Part shown: piece after piece, positions 18,795 to 30,600 of the stretch | Layout: the number at the start of each line of letters is the position of its first letter | How positions within the stretch are numbered: position 1 is the first letter of the stretch | From: Akkermansia sp. N21116 | Lineage (GTDB): Bacteria > Verrucomicrobiota > Verrucomicrobiia > Verrucomicrobiales > Akkermansiaceae | Reading direction: 5' to 3' | DNA: 64,000 nt | Assembly: GCF_029854705.2 (NCBI RefSeq) | Contig: NZ_CP139035.1 | Span: forward strand, 2,728,001-2,792,000 | Notes under the pieces: generated by a model | The model's input: only the letters and a program-made list of their open reading frames with translations | What the model was told of the DNA's origin: nothing | Databases searched by the model: none | Program-made: the position numbers and the translations under genes

Positions 18795-19280
18795 TCACCC
18801 TTCCCCCGGAACAAGGCCATCCGCCAGTGCGGCGCAAAAAGCCACACACCGTTCACACGGACGGGAAGCATAATACGCCGCCGTCCTCACGGAGGGACGG
18901 GCGCTTTCCTCAGCCGATTCCAAATGCAGCAAATCCCGGCAGTACATGGAACCGAACTCACGTTTGAATGCCTCGGCAAATTCGCGGATCAGGGAAAAAA
19001 TACGTTCCTTTTCCTCCGGCGAAGCTCCTGCATTGCCTTTCAAGGCGCCGCCTACCATCGACGCTCCGCAAAGAGCCCCGCACACCTCCCGCATCCGCCC
19101 GATACCGGCTCCGAAGGGCGACGAGAGACGCAACGCCGCATCCGGCGACAAACCGCAGTAATCCGCAAATGCCGCAAACACGGACTGCGAACAATTGTAC
19201 CCTTGGTGAAAATAATCCAGCGCAGCAAGGACGCGCGGAGTCAGGGGAATTCCTTCCAATTTTGATGCAACGGTTTCCAT
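18795..19280 (-). CDS. C_GCAxxG_C_C family protein (putative redox protein)
   Basis: 161 aa, cysteine-rich. Cysteines at 30 (GYNCSQSV), 42, 67 and 71 (GRMREVCGALCGASMVGG), one in SMYCRDLL, and a C-terminal CERCVAFC set match the conserved C_GCAxxG_C_C family. Biochemical function is unproven; the Cys pattern suggests metal or Fe-S binding or redox activity. It is convergent with the phosphodiester glycosidase (19 bases apart) and lies 30 bases after dedA on the same strand. Confidence 0.8.
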   Translation of the reverse strand: METVASKLEGIPLTPRVLAALDYFHQGYNCSQSVFAAFADYCGLSPDAALRLSSPFGAGIGRMREVCGALCGASMVGGALKGNAGASPEEKERIFSLIREFAEAFKREFGSMYCRDLLHLESAEESARPSVRTAAYYASRPCERCVAFCAALADGLVPGEG

Positions 19281-19310
19281 CTTTCCTTTTTCGGATTTTC
19301 CGGGGAAAAC

Positions 19311-19961
19311 TTATTCTCCTTGCGCGGGTTCTGTTCCTTCCGTCCTGCTTTTGCGGGTCAGCGCCAGCATCCCGAAGTACAACAAAGCGAGAATGACTAC
19401 TCCGATAATGATCATATGGCTTTCAGCCTTCACGGCGGCAATTAACTCTTCCGGGCTGTTCATCACACCGGGATTCTTCTCTTTAACCCACTGCCCGCAC
19501 CAGGCCAGCACCGTACACCATGTCAAAGAACCAAGAACAGTCACCAGGGAAAATATCCAGAAATTCATCCGCACCAGACCAGCCGGAATGGAAATCAAGT
19601 GCCGGATCACAGGCAAAAGACGGGCAAAGAAAATTCCTCCCACTTCATATTTCTGCATAAACACTTCCGCCTTTTCCACCTTTGCCGGAGGCATGAAGAA
19701 AAACTTGCCCCACTTCATCACGATCGGCCTGCCCAGCCACCTCGCTACGCCATAGGTAATCGAGGAACCCAGCCAGGAACCGAATGTCCCAGAAACAATC
19801 ACGCCGACGAGACTCATGTTGTCATGCATCACGGCCGGCGGTATCACCAATTCACTCGGCACCGGGAAAATCGAACTTTCCATCGCCATCAAAATCACCA
19901 CCCCGGCATACCCCCAGTCCTCCACCCAGCTCATCCACAGTACTAGCAAATCATGAAACAT
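19311..19961 (-). CDS. DedA-family membrane protein
   Basis: 216 aa integral membrane protein of the DedA/VTT superfamily, which includes undecaprenyl-phosphate flippases and proteins needed for envelope integrity. The sequence shows the re-entrant motif ESSIFPVPSELVIPPA, the G-rich block GTFGSWLGSSITYGVARWLG and FFARLLPVIRHLISIPAGLVRMNFW. A charged cytoplasmic tail ends the protein. It diverges from lpxB across a 108-base gap. Confidence 0.88.
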   Translation of the reverse strand: MFHDLLVLWMSWVEDWGYAGVVILMAMESSIFPVPSELVIPPAVMHDNMSLVGVIVSGTFGSWLGSSITYGVARWLGRPIVMKWGKFFFMPPAKVEKAEVFMQKYEVGGIFFARLLPVIRHLISIPAGLVRMNFWIFSLVTVLGSLTWCTVLAWCGQWVKEKNPGVMNSPEELIAAVKAESHMIIIGVVILALLYFGMLALTRKSRTEGTEPAQGE

Positions 19962-20005
19962 ACGCGCACAGTCTGCACAATAAGCAGGGCTTGAAAAGTC
20001 TTTTA

Positions 20006-20034
20006 TTGCCCCAAGGAAACCATTCCATTATCAT
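20006..20034 (+). promoter_or_regulatory. Candidate sigma70-type promoter for lpxB
   Basis: TTGCCC at 20006-20011 and TATCAT at 20029-20034 are separated by 17 bases and lie 36 bases before the lpxB ATG. The match is by eye only. Confidence 0.4.
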
Positions 20035-20069
20035 TCTCACGAAAACGAGATTCGGTTCAGTAGCCTACC

Positions 20070-21197
20070 ATGAAATTTTATATCATCGCCGGAGAAATGA
20101 GCGGGGACAAACACGGTGCCCTCCTGATGCGTGAACTAACCCGGCTGAATCCCGATATCGAATTTTCCGGTCTCGGCGGAGAACGCATGCACGAACTCTG
20201 CCCCCAGGTCGAAAACTGGGCGGATGAAGCTGCCGTCGTCGGGCTTGTCGAAGTTTTGAAACGCTACGGATGGTTCAAAAAACACCTTCTCGGCATGCTG
20301 GAACGCATCAAACGGGAAAAGCCCGAATGCCTGATCCTCATCGACTATCCGGGGTTCAACCTGCGCCTTGCGGAACGCGTCCGCAAATACTGCCCCGATA
20401 CCAAAATCGTTTACTTCATCTCTCCGCAGGTCTGGGCCTGGCACAAGGGCCGCATCCCGAAAATGGTCAAGATGCTTGACCTGATGATGTGCATCTTTCC
20501 CTTTGAAAAGCAATTGTTCGAAAACGCAGGTCTCCCTACGGAGTTTGTCGGACACCCTCTCGTCGACGACATCCTGGCAGACCGCCGGACGGACATTCGG
20601 GAACCGGATCTCATCGGTTTTTTCCCCGGAAGCCGTACCCGCGAAATCGAACGCCACTTCCCCGTTTTCATTCAAACCGCCATGATGCTCCGCAAAACTC
20701 ACCCGCTTTGGCGTTTTGAAACCGCCGCTTCCAATGAGAGGCTGGCGGACATCATGCGCGCCATGGTCGTCGATGCCGGTCTCAGCCCGGAAGCCCTCGA
20801 CATCCGCGTCGGCAACTATCACGACCTTATGGATCGCGCCGCCGCCGCCGCCGTCGCCTCCGGAACCGCCACCCTCGAAGCCGCCCTGCACCGGCTTCCC
20901 TATGTCCTCGTTTATAAAGTCGCCTATTTAACCTATCTCGTCGGCAGAGCCGTCATCAACATCCAGTTCCTGGGCATGGTCAACATCCTGGCACAACGCC
21001 CCGTCGTCCGGGAATTGATCCAGCACGACTTCACCCCCATTGCCGTCGCTTCCGAAATCGAACGCCTCATGGATCCCAACGTCCGCCGAGAAGTTCTCGG
21101 AAACATGAAGGAAGCCACCGACAAGCTCGGTCACGGCGGAGCAGCGGCCAAAGCCGCCCAAACAGTCCTAGGCTTGTTCCCGGACACCGGAATTTGA
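20070..21197 (+). CDS. lpxB: Lipid-A-disaccharide synthase
   Basis: GT19 enzyme that condenses UDP-diacylglucosamine with lipid X to make the lipid A disaccharide. 375 aa, normal length. The N-terminus FYIIAGEMSGDKHGALLM and the motifs YPGFNLRLAERV, SPQVWAWHKGRI, EFVGHPLVDDI, FPGSRTREIERHFP and SGTATLEAALH match LpxB closely. It is direct evidence for a lipid A outer membrane. The gene appears to be transcribed alone from the gap shared with dedA. A long AT-rich region follows. Confidence 0.95.
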   Translation: MKFYIIAGEMSGDKHGALLMRELTRLNPDIEFSGLGGERMHELCPQVENWADEAAVVGLVEVLKRYGWFKKHLLGMLERIKREKPECLILIDYPGFNLRLAERVRKYCPDTKIVYFISPQVWAWHKGRIPKMVKMLDLMMCIFPFEKQLFENAGLPTEFVGHPLVDDILADRRTDIREPDLIGFFPGSRTREIERHFPVFIQTAMMLRKTHPLWRFETAASNERLADIMRAMVVDAGLSPEALDIRVGNYHDLMDRAAAAAVASGTATLEAALHRLPYVLVYKVAYLTYLVGRAVINIQFLGMVNILAQRPVVRELIQHDFTPIAVASEIERLMDPNVRREVLGNMKEATDKLGHGGAAAKAAQTVLGLFPDTGI

Positions 21198-21697
21198 TTT
21201 TTTCCCGTCCTTCCGGCAAAATTCCGTCCTCTTGAGGGAGAAGGGTTTTTATCTTTTATAACTCTTCCTCGAATAGTGGCGAGGACGCTTATATGTCACA
21301 CCGATATTTCTGAAAATATACCCGTTTCTCTGGAGTCTCTGTTTTCAGAATCTGCTTTCTTTCTCTTTCCTTTCCCTCTCTCTATGTGTCTATTATACAC
21401 GATTAACGATAATTTTATACAACCGTTCACGTCCTGTGAACACAATAGGAATACTCGGGTTCCAGGATACGTATCACATACAATATCAAATCCTGTTTTT
21501 TTGTAAAATAACTCGTGATAATTGCGATTCATTTATGATCTAATTCATTTATAATAAGCACATATAGCAGTTAAATAACTTTACAAAATACAATTTGCAA
21601 GCATCAAGACAACCCATCAAAAAAAAGTCAACTTTCCGCTTGTCAATGTATTTTGGATACTATATCAGAGAAAGGTAAATTCTTTCTTCTCTTTCTC
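21198..21697. other. 500-base AT-rich intergenic region upstream of the autotransporter
   Basis: No credible gene here. It is clearly richer in A+T than its surroundings. It holds the dyads GTGT-7-ACAC (around 21384-21398), GTTCAC-5-GTGAAC (21425-21441) and GATACGTATC (21466-21475). It also holds two direct copies of ATTCATTTAT, 16 bases apart (21527-21536 and 21543-21552). It presumably carries the control region and leader of the autotransporter; no confident -35/-10 pair was found. The open frame of the autotransporter begins within it at a TTG (21653), which I judge not to be the start. Confidence 0.5.
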
Positions 21698-24600
21698 ATG
21701 AAACTACGCTTACCCTCGCTTTTGCGTGCGGCCGTTGTTGCCTGCATGCACACCGCTACAGTATTCTCCTCCGTCGCTACCGGAACGGCCGTGATCGGAA
21801 CCTGTCTCATCTCCTGCTTCGTCTCCGAACAGGCACAGGCGGCCGACGAAATCGCCTATGAAACGATTACACTGACCGCCAATCCATCGGAAACACTGAC
21901 CGCCGACAAGGATACGGACTGGTTCCTCAACTACAATGCATCATCTTTGAAAACCCTTCCGGGAATCAGTGCCGACGGATACAATGTCAAGCTGAGAGGC
22001 AATGCGACCAATTCGTCGTTCAAAATTAATGCCGGAGTTACGTCCAAATCGCTGTCTCTGGAACAGGGGCGTTTCCAAATTACCAGCTACGACATCATCA
22101 AAAACGCGGGAACAATTATTCTTGATGGAGGTCATTTATGGCTCAATTTTGACAACACGAATATTACCAATGACTTCATCCTCGGACAAGGTACATGGAG
22201 CGGGGATAAAGAATCGAGCTATCCCGGCTATTATCATAGCGCTTTTCGTACCGATTCCGGAGCAACCTTCGTCGGCAACTGGGAGATCATGTCCAAAGGA
22301 ACCCGGATCGGCGTCCAAGCCAATACGATCTATATGACCGGTACTGTCACAGGTTCCGGTGAAATCCTGAAGGAAGGAGCCAAAGACTTGTTTTTCGGTA
22401 GCGATGACGGAGACAATACGAAAGTCTTCAAGGACTTCACCGGATATCTGAAAGTCCAAAGAGGCATGGTGCTTCTTAAAACGGGCATTGTCAATGGTGC
22501 CGGAATGAAAAATACCGTCCTTGCCGGAGGTACGCTGGCCATCGGATACAGCGGTTCCGATACTCTGAATACCTATGACGCCGGAACCATCGACGTTTCA
22601 TCCAATTCAACCCTCAACTTCCGTGGAGGCGCCATCATCAACCTGAATGGGCTGGGAACAACGGAAGGAGTAACGGACAATGGAGCCTCCATCACCCTGA
22701 ATGTCACTCGAAACAATGCGGACGACCTCAGGAAATCCCAGCTCAACGTCAGTGGTACAAGTACCTTCTCGGGAACATTGAATGTCCAGAACAATAATGA
22801 AAAGGCTGGAGAACTGATCTTGTCCCCCACATCGGCCAATGCCCTGGCCAGTATGACGGTCAACCTTGCGGGCAAGGCAGTGGACAAAGGCAAGGCTATT
22901 CTGGAACTTTCCAACGATGCTACCATCGGAGGATTGAAAAACAGCAATGCTTTCGTAACCGTCCGCAGCGCGGACAATACGGCGAGGGTTCTGACCTTCA
23001 ATAATGCTGAAAACAGCACGACGGAATATACCGGTTCCATAGGAGCCAACATTTCCCTGGTCAAACAAGGCAAGGGAACGCAAACGCTAAGCGGCGACTT
23101 GTCCGCCATCAACAAAGCAATCACCATTCAGTCAGGCCGTTTGTCTCTGGGGGCATCGACGGGACTGACACAAGCTGTCAATATCGGAGCCCAGGGTTCC
23201 CTGCAACTCTCCGGTTCCCTCTCTCTGGCTGCTTCGACAGATCTTTCCGGTCAATTGCTCCTGATGGACAATGCCGAAGTATCCGGTCTTCTCGGCAAAA
23301 CGCTCGGAGCAACAGCCCTTTCCGGGATCTCTTCGATCAATCTGGATCTGACCGACGGTTCCAACACGCTGAATATGGGTAGTCTTTCCCTGTTGGAAGA
23401 TTCCACGCTCACCTTCAAATTGTCCGGCGCCAAGATTACCGACGGTCAACTGACCAACTTCGATTTGACTGCCTCACTTGTGGGAGACACTTCCTGGGTC
23501 GACAAGTCCATTCTGGCCGATATCGACGGAGTCTTGTATGGAAGTTCTGTTTCCGGCAACAAAATCCTGTTTGCCCAAATCAACAATCTCGTCGACGGTT
23601 CTCCGTCCGGAGATAATCTGACCTATGCACGGCCCGGCGGTGTTACGACCTTGAATCCCAAAGGAGCAGATACCATCTACTCCATGAAGAACCTAATCGT
23701 TACCCTCGACACGGATGAAACGACGGCTGATTCCCTGATGCTAAACGGAGTCACTCTGAATGTTAAAGAAACTTTGTCTTTTAACGAAACCACAGGGACA
23801 TTTACGATTGAGGACGGGAGTAACGCGGGGTTCCTGCTCGTCTCCTCTCTCAACATGGGGGGAGGGGATTTGGTTTTGTCGACTTCCGGAGAGACCGAGA
23901 TAGGCAATGTGACGGGTGCGGGCAAGTTGATCTTCCAGAAAGATGCGACGATTTCCGGAGACGTTGACGGGGATTTGGTCCTGCGTTCCGAATCCGGGGC
24001 CGTCGTCACCCTGGATGGCGGGACCAAGAAGTTCGGCAACGGCATTGGGATGCTCAACAATGCGACGTATCAATTGACCGGAGGCGCGAAAGTTTTCGGG
24101 AAGGAATATAACGATTTAGGTAGTACATACCTTACCAGCCGCATCTATTTGCAACAGGGGAGTACGCTGGAAATGGACAAAATCGGAATGGCTTACGGTC
24201 AGATTGATTTTGGTCGGAGCGATGTTGAAAACAGCGGGGCCGTCATTATCAATAAAACCATTCTTTTGTCTCCCTATTCGAGAAGTAAAACCAATATAAT
24301 CAATATCTATAAGGGGATTGTGTTTTCCGCGCTCGGCACCAGCACCAGTTCAAGCAATACGGGTGACGGGGCCTTGTTCCTCGGGATGTACGACAATACG
24401 GAGATTAACATTTTCGGTGAATTCAATCTCGTCAATGCGTTTATGGGAATGAATAGTTCCGGTAAAAAAACAGGGACGATTAACATTAAAGAAGGGGGGA
24501 TCGGCAATTTCAACAAGGGTGTAAACGTAAGCGGGGGAGGTACGGTGAAGGTCAATGTTGCCGATGGTGTTGCGTTGAACATCGCCGGGAGCAATGGCAT

Positions 24601-27600
24601 TGCCAATATCGGCAACCTGACCGTGACCCTGTCTTCCGGTTCGACTTTGGGTTTGATCGATGACGCGACGGTGGCGAAGGGTTTGACGCTTCCTGACGGG
24701 ACGGTGACGCTGCATACGGACAAGTACGTGCTCAACACGACCGACGCGGCCGGGGGACAGCGTTCGACGGACGGGGCGGCCATGACGATTTCGGGGACCC
24801 TGACGGGGTCTGCCGATGCCTCACTCCGCATTGAGGGGCACGGCAGCGTCGTGCTGGCGGGCAACAACCTTTCCTATCTGGGCGGCTTTACGATCACGAA
24901 GGACGCGACCCTGACGGTCAATTCCCTGGTGGGGGTTGTGGAGGGCGACGAGAGCGGCGCCCAGGTGACCCAGAGCATCAACAGCGCCTCGGCCATCACC
25001 TTCGAAGAGGGCGGCCGGCTCGTTTTCGCCGGTTCCAAGAACGACAATTTCGCCTATGCGGGGAACTTGAGGGGGGCCGGATCGATCGGTGTGGATACGA
25101 CGGTGAAGCTCTCGGATCTCGGGGTATCGGGTGAAGTGACGGTGGGCAAGGACGGGAAGCTGGTTCTTCAAAAGGGCATCGACCTGAGCGGCCAGACGGG
25201 GGCGGTGACGATCAACGGCGGCACGCTCAATTTCACCAACCAGGTTTCCTTTGGAGACAACAAGCTCGACATCAATTTGAACGGAGGCACGATCAACCTG
25301 GCGGAGAAGGAAGGTTCGGACACGTCGGCGAAGGTTCTGCTCAGGGCGGGCAAGCTGACGGTGACGGACAATTCGTCGATTTCCCTCAACAAGGTCATCG
25401 GGATCGTGTCGGCGGATTCCCTCGACGGGGATGCCGCGGGCAAGACGCTTTCCCTGCGGAAGGACTATAACAATGATGTGGACGGGATTTTCGAATTGAA
25501 CGGTGCCGGGACGTTCAACGGGACGGTGACGCTGCTCAACGACTGTGGCGGAGCGGCCGGGCGGGAGCACTTCATCCTGCGCCTCAACGACACCAATGCC
25601 CTGAAGAACGCGACGGTGGAGCTGCAGGCCGATACGTCTGAAAGCGCGACGAACACCTACGGGACCTCGAAGCTGGAGCTCGGGGTGGAGGAGGTGACGA
25701 TTGCCGGGTTGAAGAGCCGCGGCTACCACAACAACGTCGCCCGGGGAAGCGGCGTGGACAAGGCGACGCTGACGATCGCGACGGCGTCCGGCGTGAGCAA
25801 CACGTACACCAGCGATATCGGGGATGGGGTTTCGATCATCCACGACGGGGCCGGGACGCAGATTTTGACGGGGGACCTGGGCACGTTCGACTCGGTCATG
25901 ACGGCCCGCCAGGGCATTCTGGACGTGAGCGGCGCGACGAATCTCGGAGCGACGAACGCCGTGACGCTGAATCTTGACGGAGGCGCCCTGAAGCTGGGGA
26001 CGCTCAGCGGCAAACAGACGCTGACGACGAGCGCGGCCGGTACGGGGACGCTTGCGGGCGGACTGGTGCTGGGCGGCGGCGTGATCGTGGCGGACTATTC
26101 GCTGAAGAACGATTCGAAGGCTCTCTACCAGGTGGACGGAGCGCTCTCCCTGGGGACGGGCGATACGGTGCTGACGCTCGACCTGGCCTCGTTTGCCGGA
26201 TTCGGGGCGGGCACTTACACGATGAAGCTGCTGGGTGCGGCGAGCCTCGGCTTCAGCTCCCTGGACGACAGTCAAATTGCCGTCATCGGGATGCAGTACG
26301 ACAAGACGGCCCGCAGCAAGCTGAGCTTCGATACGTCGGGCAACACGCTGACCCTCAATTTCAAGAAGAGCGATCCGGTGAGCCTCTCCTGGGCCGGCAC
26401 CTCCGGCTCGCACGCCTGGGAAGTCCTGAAGGACGCCTCGTCCTGGACCAACACCCAGGGGCTGACGGGCGAAGAGGCGGCCTTCCACACGGGCGACTCG
26501 GTCGTCTTCGGAGCCGATGCGGCCGACAAGACGGTGACGGTCAACGGCACGGTGAAGCCCGGTTCCCTCTCGGTGACGGGCGGCAGCTACACGTTTGAGA
26601 AAGGTACGGACGGGGCTCTTTCCGGCAACGGAGCGCTGACGGTGTCCGGGACGGGCACGGTCGTCTCCATGAAGTTCGCCAGCTCGGACTGGTCGGGGGC
26701 GGTGTCCCTGCAGTCGGGCGAAGTGCAATTTGTCTCCGGCGGCCTCGGCACCGGGAAGATCTCGGCGGGCAGCGGCGCGAAGCTGACCTGGCTGGAAGGC
26801 AACGAGGAAGACATTTCCGCCCGCCTGAAGGACGGTGTCGCCGCCGGGACCTCCCTGGCGCTGAACATCTCCGGAGCCGGCGACGAAGTCACCTTCGGCA
26901 CGGCGGTGAACAATGCCGCCTCGTATGCGAAGGAAGGAGCCGGGACGCTGACGCTCGACGGGACGGGGATTTTATCCGGTTCCCTGACCATAAACGGGGG
27001 GACGGTGGAACTCAAGGGCAACGGCGACGGCGGAGCCGGCGGCGTGGTGAAGGGGGCTGTGTCCGTCGTCGACGGCCTGCTCAAGATGGGCAAGGACGCG
27101 ACGGGCTGGGGAGGTTCCTCCGTGAACACCTCGGCAATCCGCGTGGAGGAAGCGGGCCGCGTCGAACTGGCCGGCAGCCAGACCATGAAGGGGCTCGTCC
27201 TGACGCTCCGGGGAGGCTCCGTGGGGCTGGCCTCGGGAGTGACCGGCAAGGGGATCGACCTCTTCGGGGGCGGTGCGAAGATTCTTACGGAAGCGTCCGG
27301 AACGACGGCGACGATTTCCGCCGACGTGGGTCTGCGCCAGAACGACACGGTCATCAGCGTGGCCGACGGTTCGGCGGATGTGGACCTCCTCATTTCCGGC
27401 ACGGTCAGAAACCACCTCGGAGGGGACGAAGGCAACCATGCCCTCATCAAGCAAGGTGCCGGTTCCCTGAAGATTACGGGCAACTATGAAGCCACCGGCG
27501 CGGTGCGCGTGGAATCCGGCGTTCTGGAATTCCAGTCCGCCTCCCTCAGGGCGGGGGACATGGCCATCGCCGGAAGCGGCACGGTCAGGTTCAACGGAAC

Positions 27601-30600
27601 GGAAGCCGGAGGCTACGTCTACGGAGGTTCCCTCTCCGGGTACGGAGGGCTTACCGGGACGGTGGAAGTGGCCGGCGGTTCCCGTCTGTCCCTGACGGGG
27701 GCGAACGGCGATTTCGGCGGCACGGTCGTGCTGGGTTCGGGAGCCGGCCTGACGGTCGGCGGAGCCTTCGCGGCGGGCGCCGTGAACACCGGGGACTCCG
27801 CCTCGTCGCTGAGCTTCGGCGGCACGGGAGATAAAACCATTTCCGGGAGCATGACCGGAACGGGCGCCCTGTCGGTGACCGGTTCCACCGTGCTCCTGTC
27901 GGGCGACAACTCGGGCTACGGCGGCGCCGTCTCCATTTCGGGGGGCACCCTCCGCGCAGGATCCGCCTCCGCCCTGGGGACGCAGGAGGCGAGCATCTCG
28001 GGCGGCGTTCTGGACATCAACGGCAACGCCCTGGCCAACAACGTCTCAATGACGGGCGGCTCGCTCAAGGGCGGCGCCGGTTCGGGCGTCGGCAAACTGG
28101 ATATCGCCCTGTCGGACGCCACGGGCACCGCCACGCTCGACGGCACCCTCACGGCCGCCTCGCTCTCCCTGGGCGGCGGCAACACCCTCTCTTCGATGAC
28201 GCCGGGCTCCACGCTCTCCGTCACCGGGGGCACGGTCCTCAAGACCAACTCCCGCCTGAAGGCCGACTGCCTGGAACTGGGCACGTCGCTGACGATGGAC
28301 AACCTCAGCATGTCCGCCGGGGACGCCCTCGTCAGCGTCGCCGGAGCCCTCACCTCGCAGGGATCCGTCGCGCTGAACTTCTCGGCCGACTTCCTCCAAA
28401 AGCTCTCGGAAGGCAACTACACAATCGCCTCGTTCGGCAGCGACGGGGGCAGCCTCACGGAAGGCATCGCCCTGGGAGAAGGAGGGGTGGAAATGGACTG
28501 GGACGACGTCTCGCCCATCTACTCCTACGCCCTGGAACGTTCCGGCGACGGAGCCTCGTGGGTGCTGAGAGCCTACATCAACACCGACACCAAGACCTGG
28601 ATCTGGGCGGGCAACGCCCGGGCCGACTGGGTGGACGGCAACACCTTCAACGCCAACTGGCAAGGCAAGGAGGCCGAAACCGACGGGCCGGCCAACCACG
28701 CCGTCTTCTTCGGGGCGGCGGGCGACACCTCGCTGACCGAGCATACCGTCGATATCGCCGCCGAGGGGGTCACCCCCGTCTACGTCCAGGTGGAATCCAA
28801 CGGTACCTACATCTTCCGGGGAGGAGCCATCAAAGACGGCCTCAATGCCGCCGGAGCCCCCCTGGCCACCACCATGCTCGTCAGCGGCGTGGGCATCGTC
28901 GAATTCCACCAGGCCAACGAATTCACCGGCGGCACCACGCTTCGCCGGGGTACCCTGGTGATGAAGGACGCCCGGGCCCTCGGCACGCAGGGCGCCATCA
29001 CCTTTGACGGAGGCACCCTCGAGTTCGGCACGGCCATGGCGAAGAGCGTCTCCGACGCCCTCTCCGACCGCTTCAGCGTCAACACCACCCAGGACGACCA
29101 GGGCAACACCATCCTCAACGACCTCAACCTCGCCGTCGGCGGGGAAGCCGGCAGCGTCTCCCTCGGCCTCAACAGCGTGTTGAACTCCAACGCCGAACTC
29201 GTCCTCAACAAGTTCGGCACGGGCGACCTCGAACTCACCGGCGACTTCGCCGGGAGCATCCGCCTGACCGACCGCGATGCCGACACCTACTCCAACATCC
29301 GCCGCAGCGACGCCGGCCAGGGAGGCACCCTCACCCTCTCGGGCGAATCCTACAACCTCGTTACCGTCGACGCGGGCCACACCCTGCGCATCAACGGCGC
29401 TGCCGTCACCCTGCAGAAAGCCGTCGCCGGGGAAGGCGGAGTCTCCATCCTCGGAGGCAGAAGCCTCGCCATGCTGGAAGAAGACGCCACCGTCTCCGCC
29501 TCCGTCGCCTACGGGCAAGGCTCGTCGATGAGCGTCGGCAACGGCACCGTCCTGTCCGGGGACACCTCCCTCTCGGGCACCTCGGCCACTCTCTCGGGCA
29601 ACGGCGGTCCCATCACTCTCGCGGGAGCCGTCCGGAGTTCCGGAACCGCCGGAAGCGCCTGTGAATTCGTCCTCGACCAAGCCGTCTTCAACCTCTCCGG
29701 AGCCGCCATCGACGGGGACGCCGTCACCATCGTCCTGGGCAACGGAGTCCCGGGCGCCGGAACGCGCGACACCTCCCTCGTCCTCGGGGACGGGGAAGAC
29801 GCCCTCCTCGCCCTCGACAAGCTCCGTCTGAACGCCGACGCCGCCATCACCGGCAGCGAAGGCCAGCGCCTCGTCCTGCAAGACGCCGTCCTCTCCGGAG
29901 CCCTCGAAGGGGACTACACCCTCGTTGCTGCCGGAGGAGTCGACCATGTCGTCCTGCTGAACGCGGGAGTCGACACGGGCAGCGTCCTGATGGAAGTCGA
30001 CGGAGGCATCCTCGACCTCAACGACCTCGCCCTGGACAACGACATCACCATCAAGGGAGGGGCCCTCCGCCGCGCGGGCGGCTGGTCGGCCTCCGGCACC
30101 GTCACCGCCCTGGGAGGCGCCATCGACGCAAGCGGCTTCATCGGCGGCCCCGCCGTAAGCCTCGACATGGGAGGGCTCACCGGCAGCGCCCTGCGGAACG
30201 CCACCCTCGCCTCCGGCAGCAGCATCGACAACCTCGGCCGGGGCAACGTGCTCTTCAACCGGGCCGACCTCGTGCTCGACTCCATGAACGCCACCATCAA
30301 AGACGCCTCCACCGGGCAGGAAATCCCGCAGGGTCCCGGCGGCGCGGCCACCGCCCTGATCAACTTCGCCGCCCCGCAGGGCAGCGAAACCACCGTCGGG
30401 ATGGCCGGAGACGGCGTCATGAACATCCAGCTGGGCGAAGACCTCCAGACCAACATCCTGCGCGCCCTCACCGTCAAATACGACGCGAGCGAACTGCTCC
30501 CCGACTACGCCGAACCCCAGCCCCTGGGCGACCGCGTCTCGCTGAGCATCACCAACGGCACCCTCGACCCCGGCACCGCCATCCGCTTCAACCCCCTCTT

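Noticed and set aside
21653-21697. TTG-initiated upstream start for the autotransporter
   Set aside because: The ATG at 21698 gives a proper signal peptide; the upstream stretch adds 15 residues before the basic start of the signal and has no ribosome site.
24821-26728. 635-codon open frame on the minus strand
   Set aside because: Same cause as above; Arg/His/Gly-rich translation with no family features.
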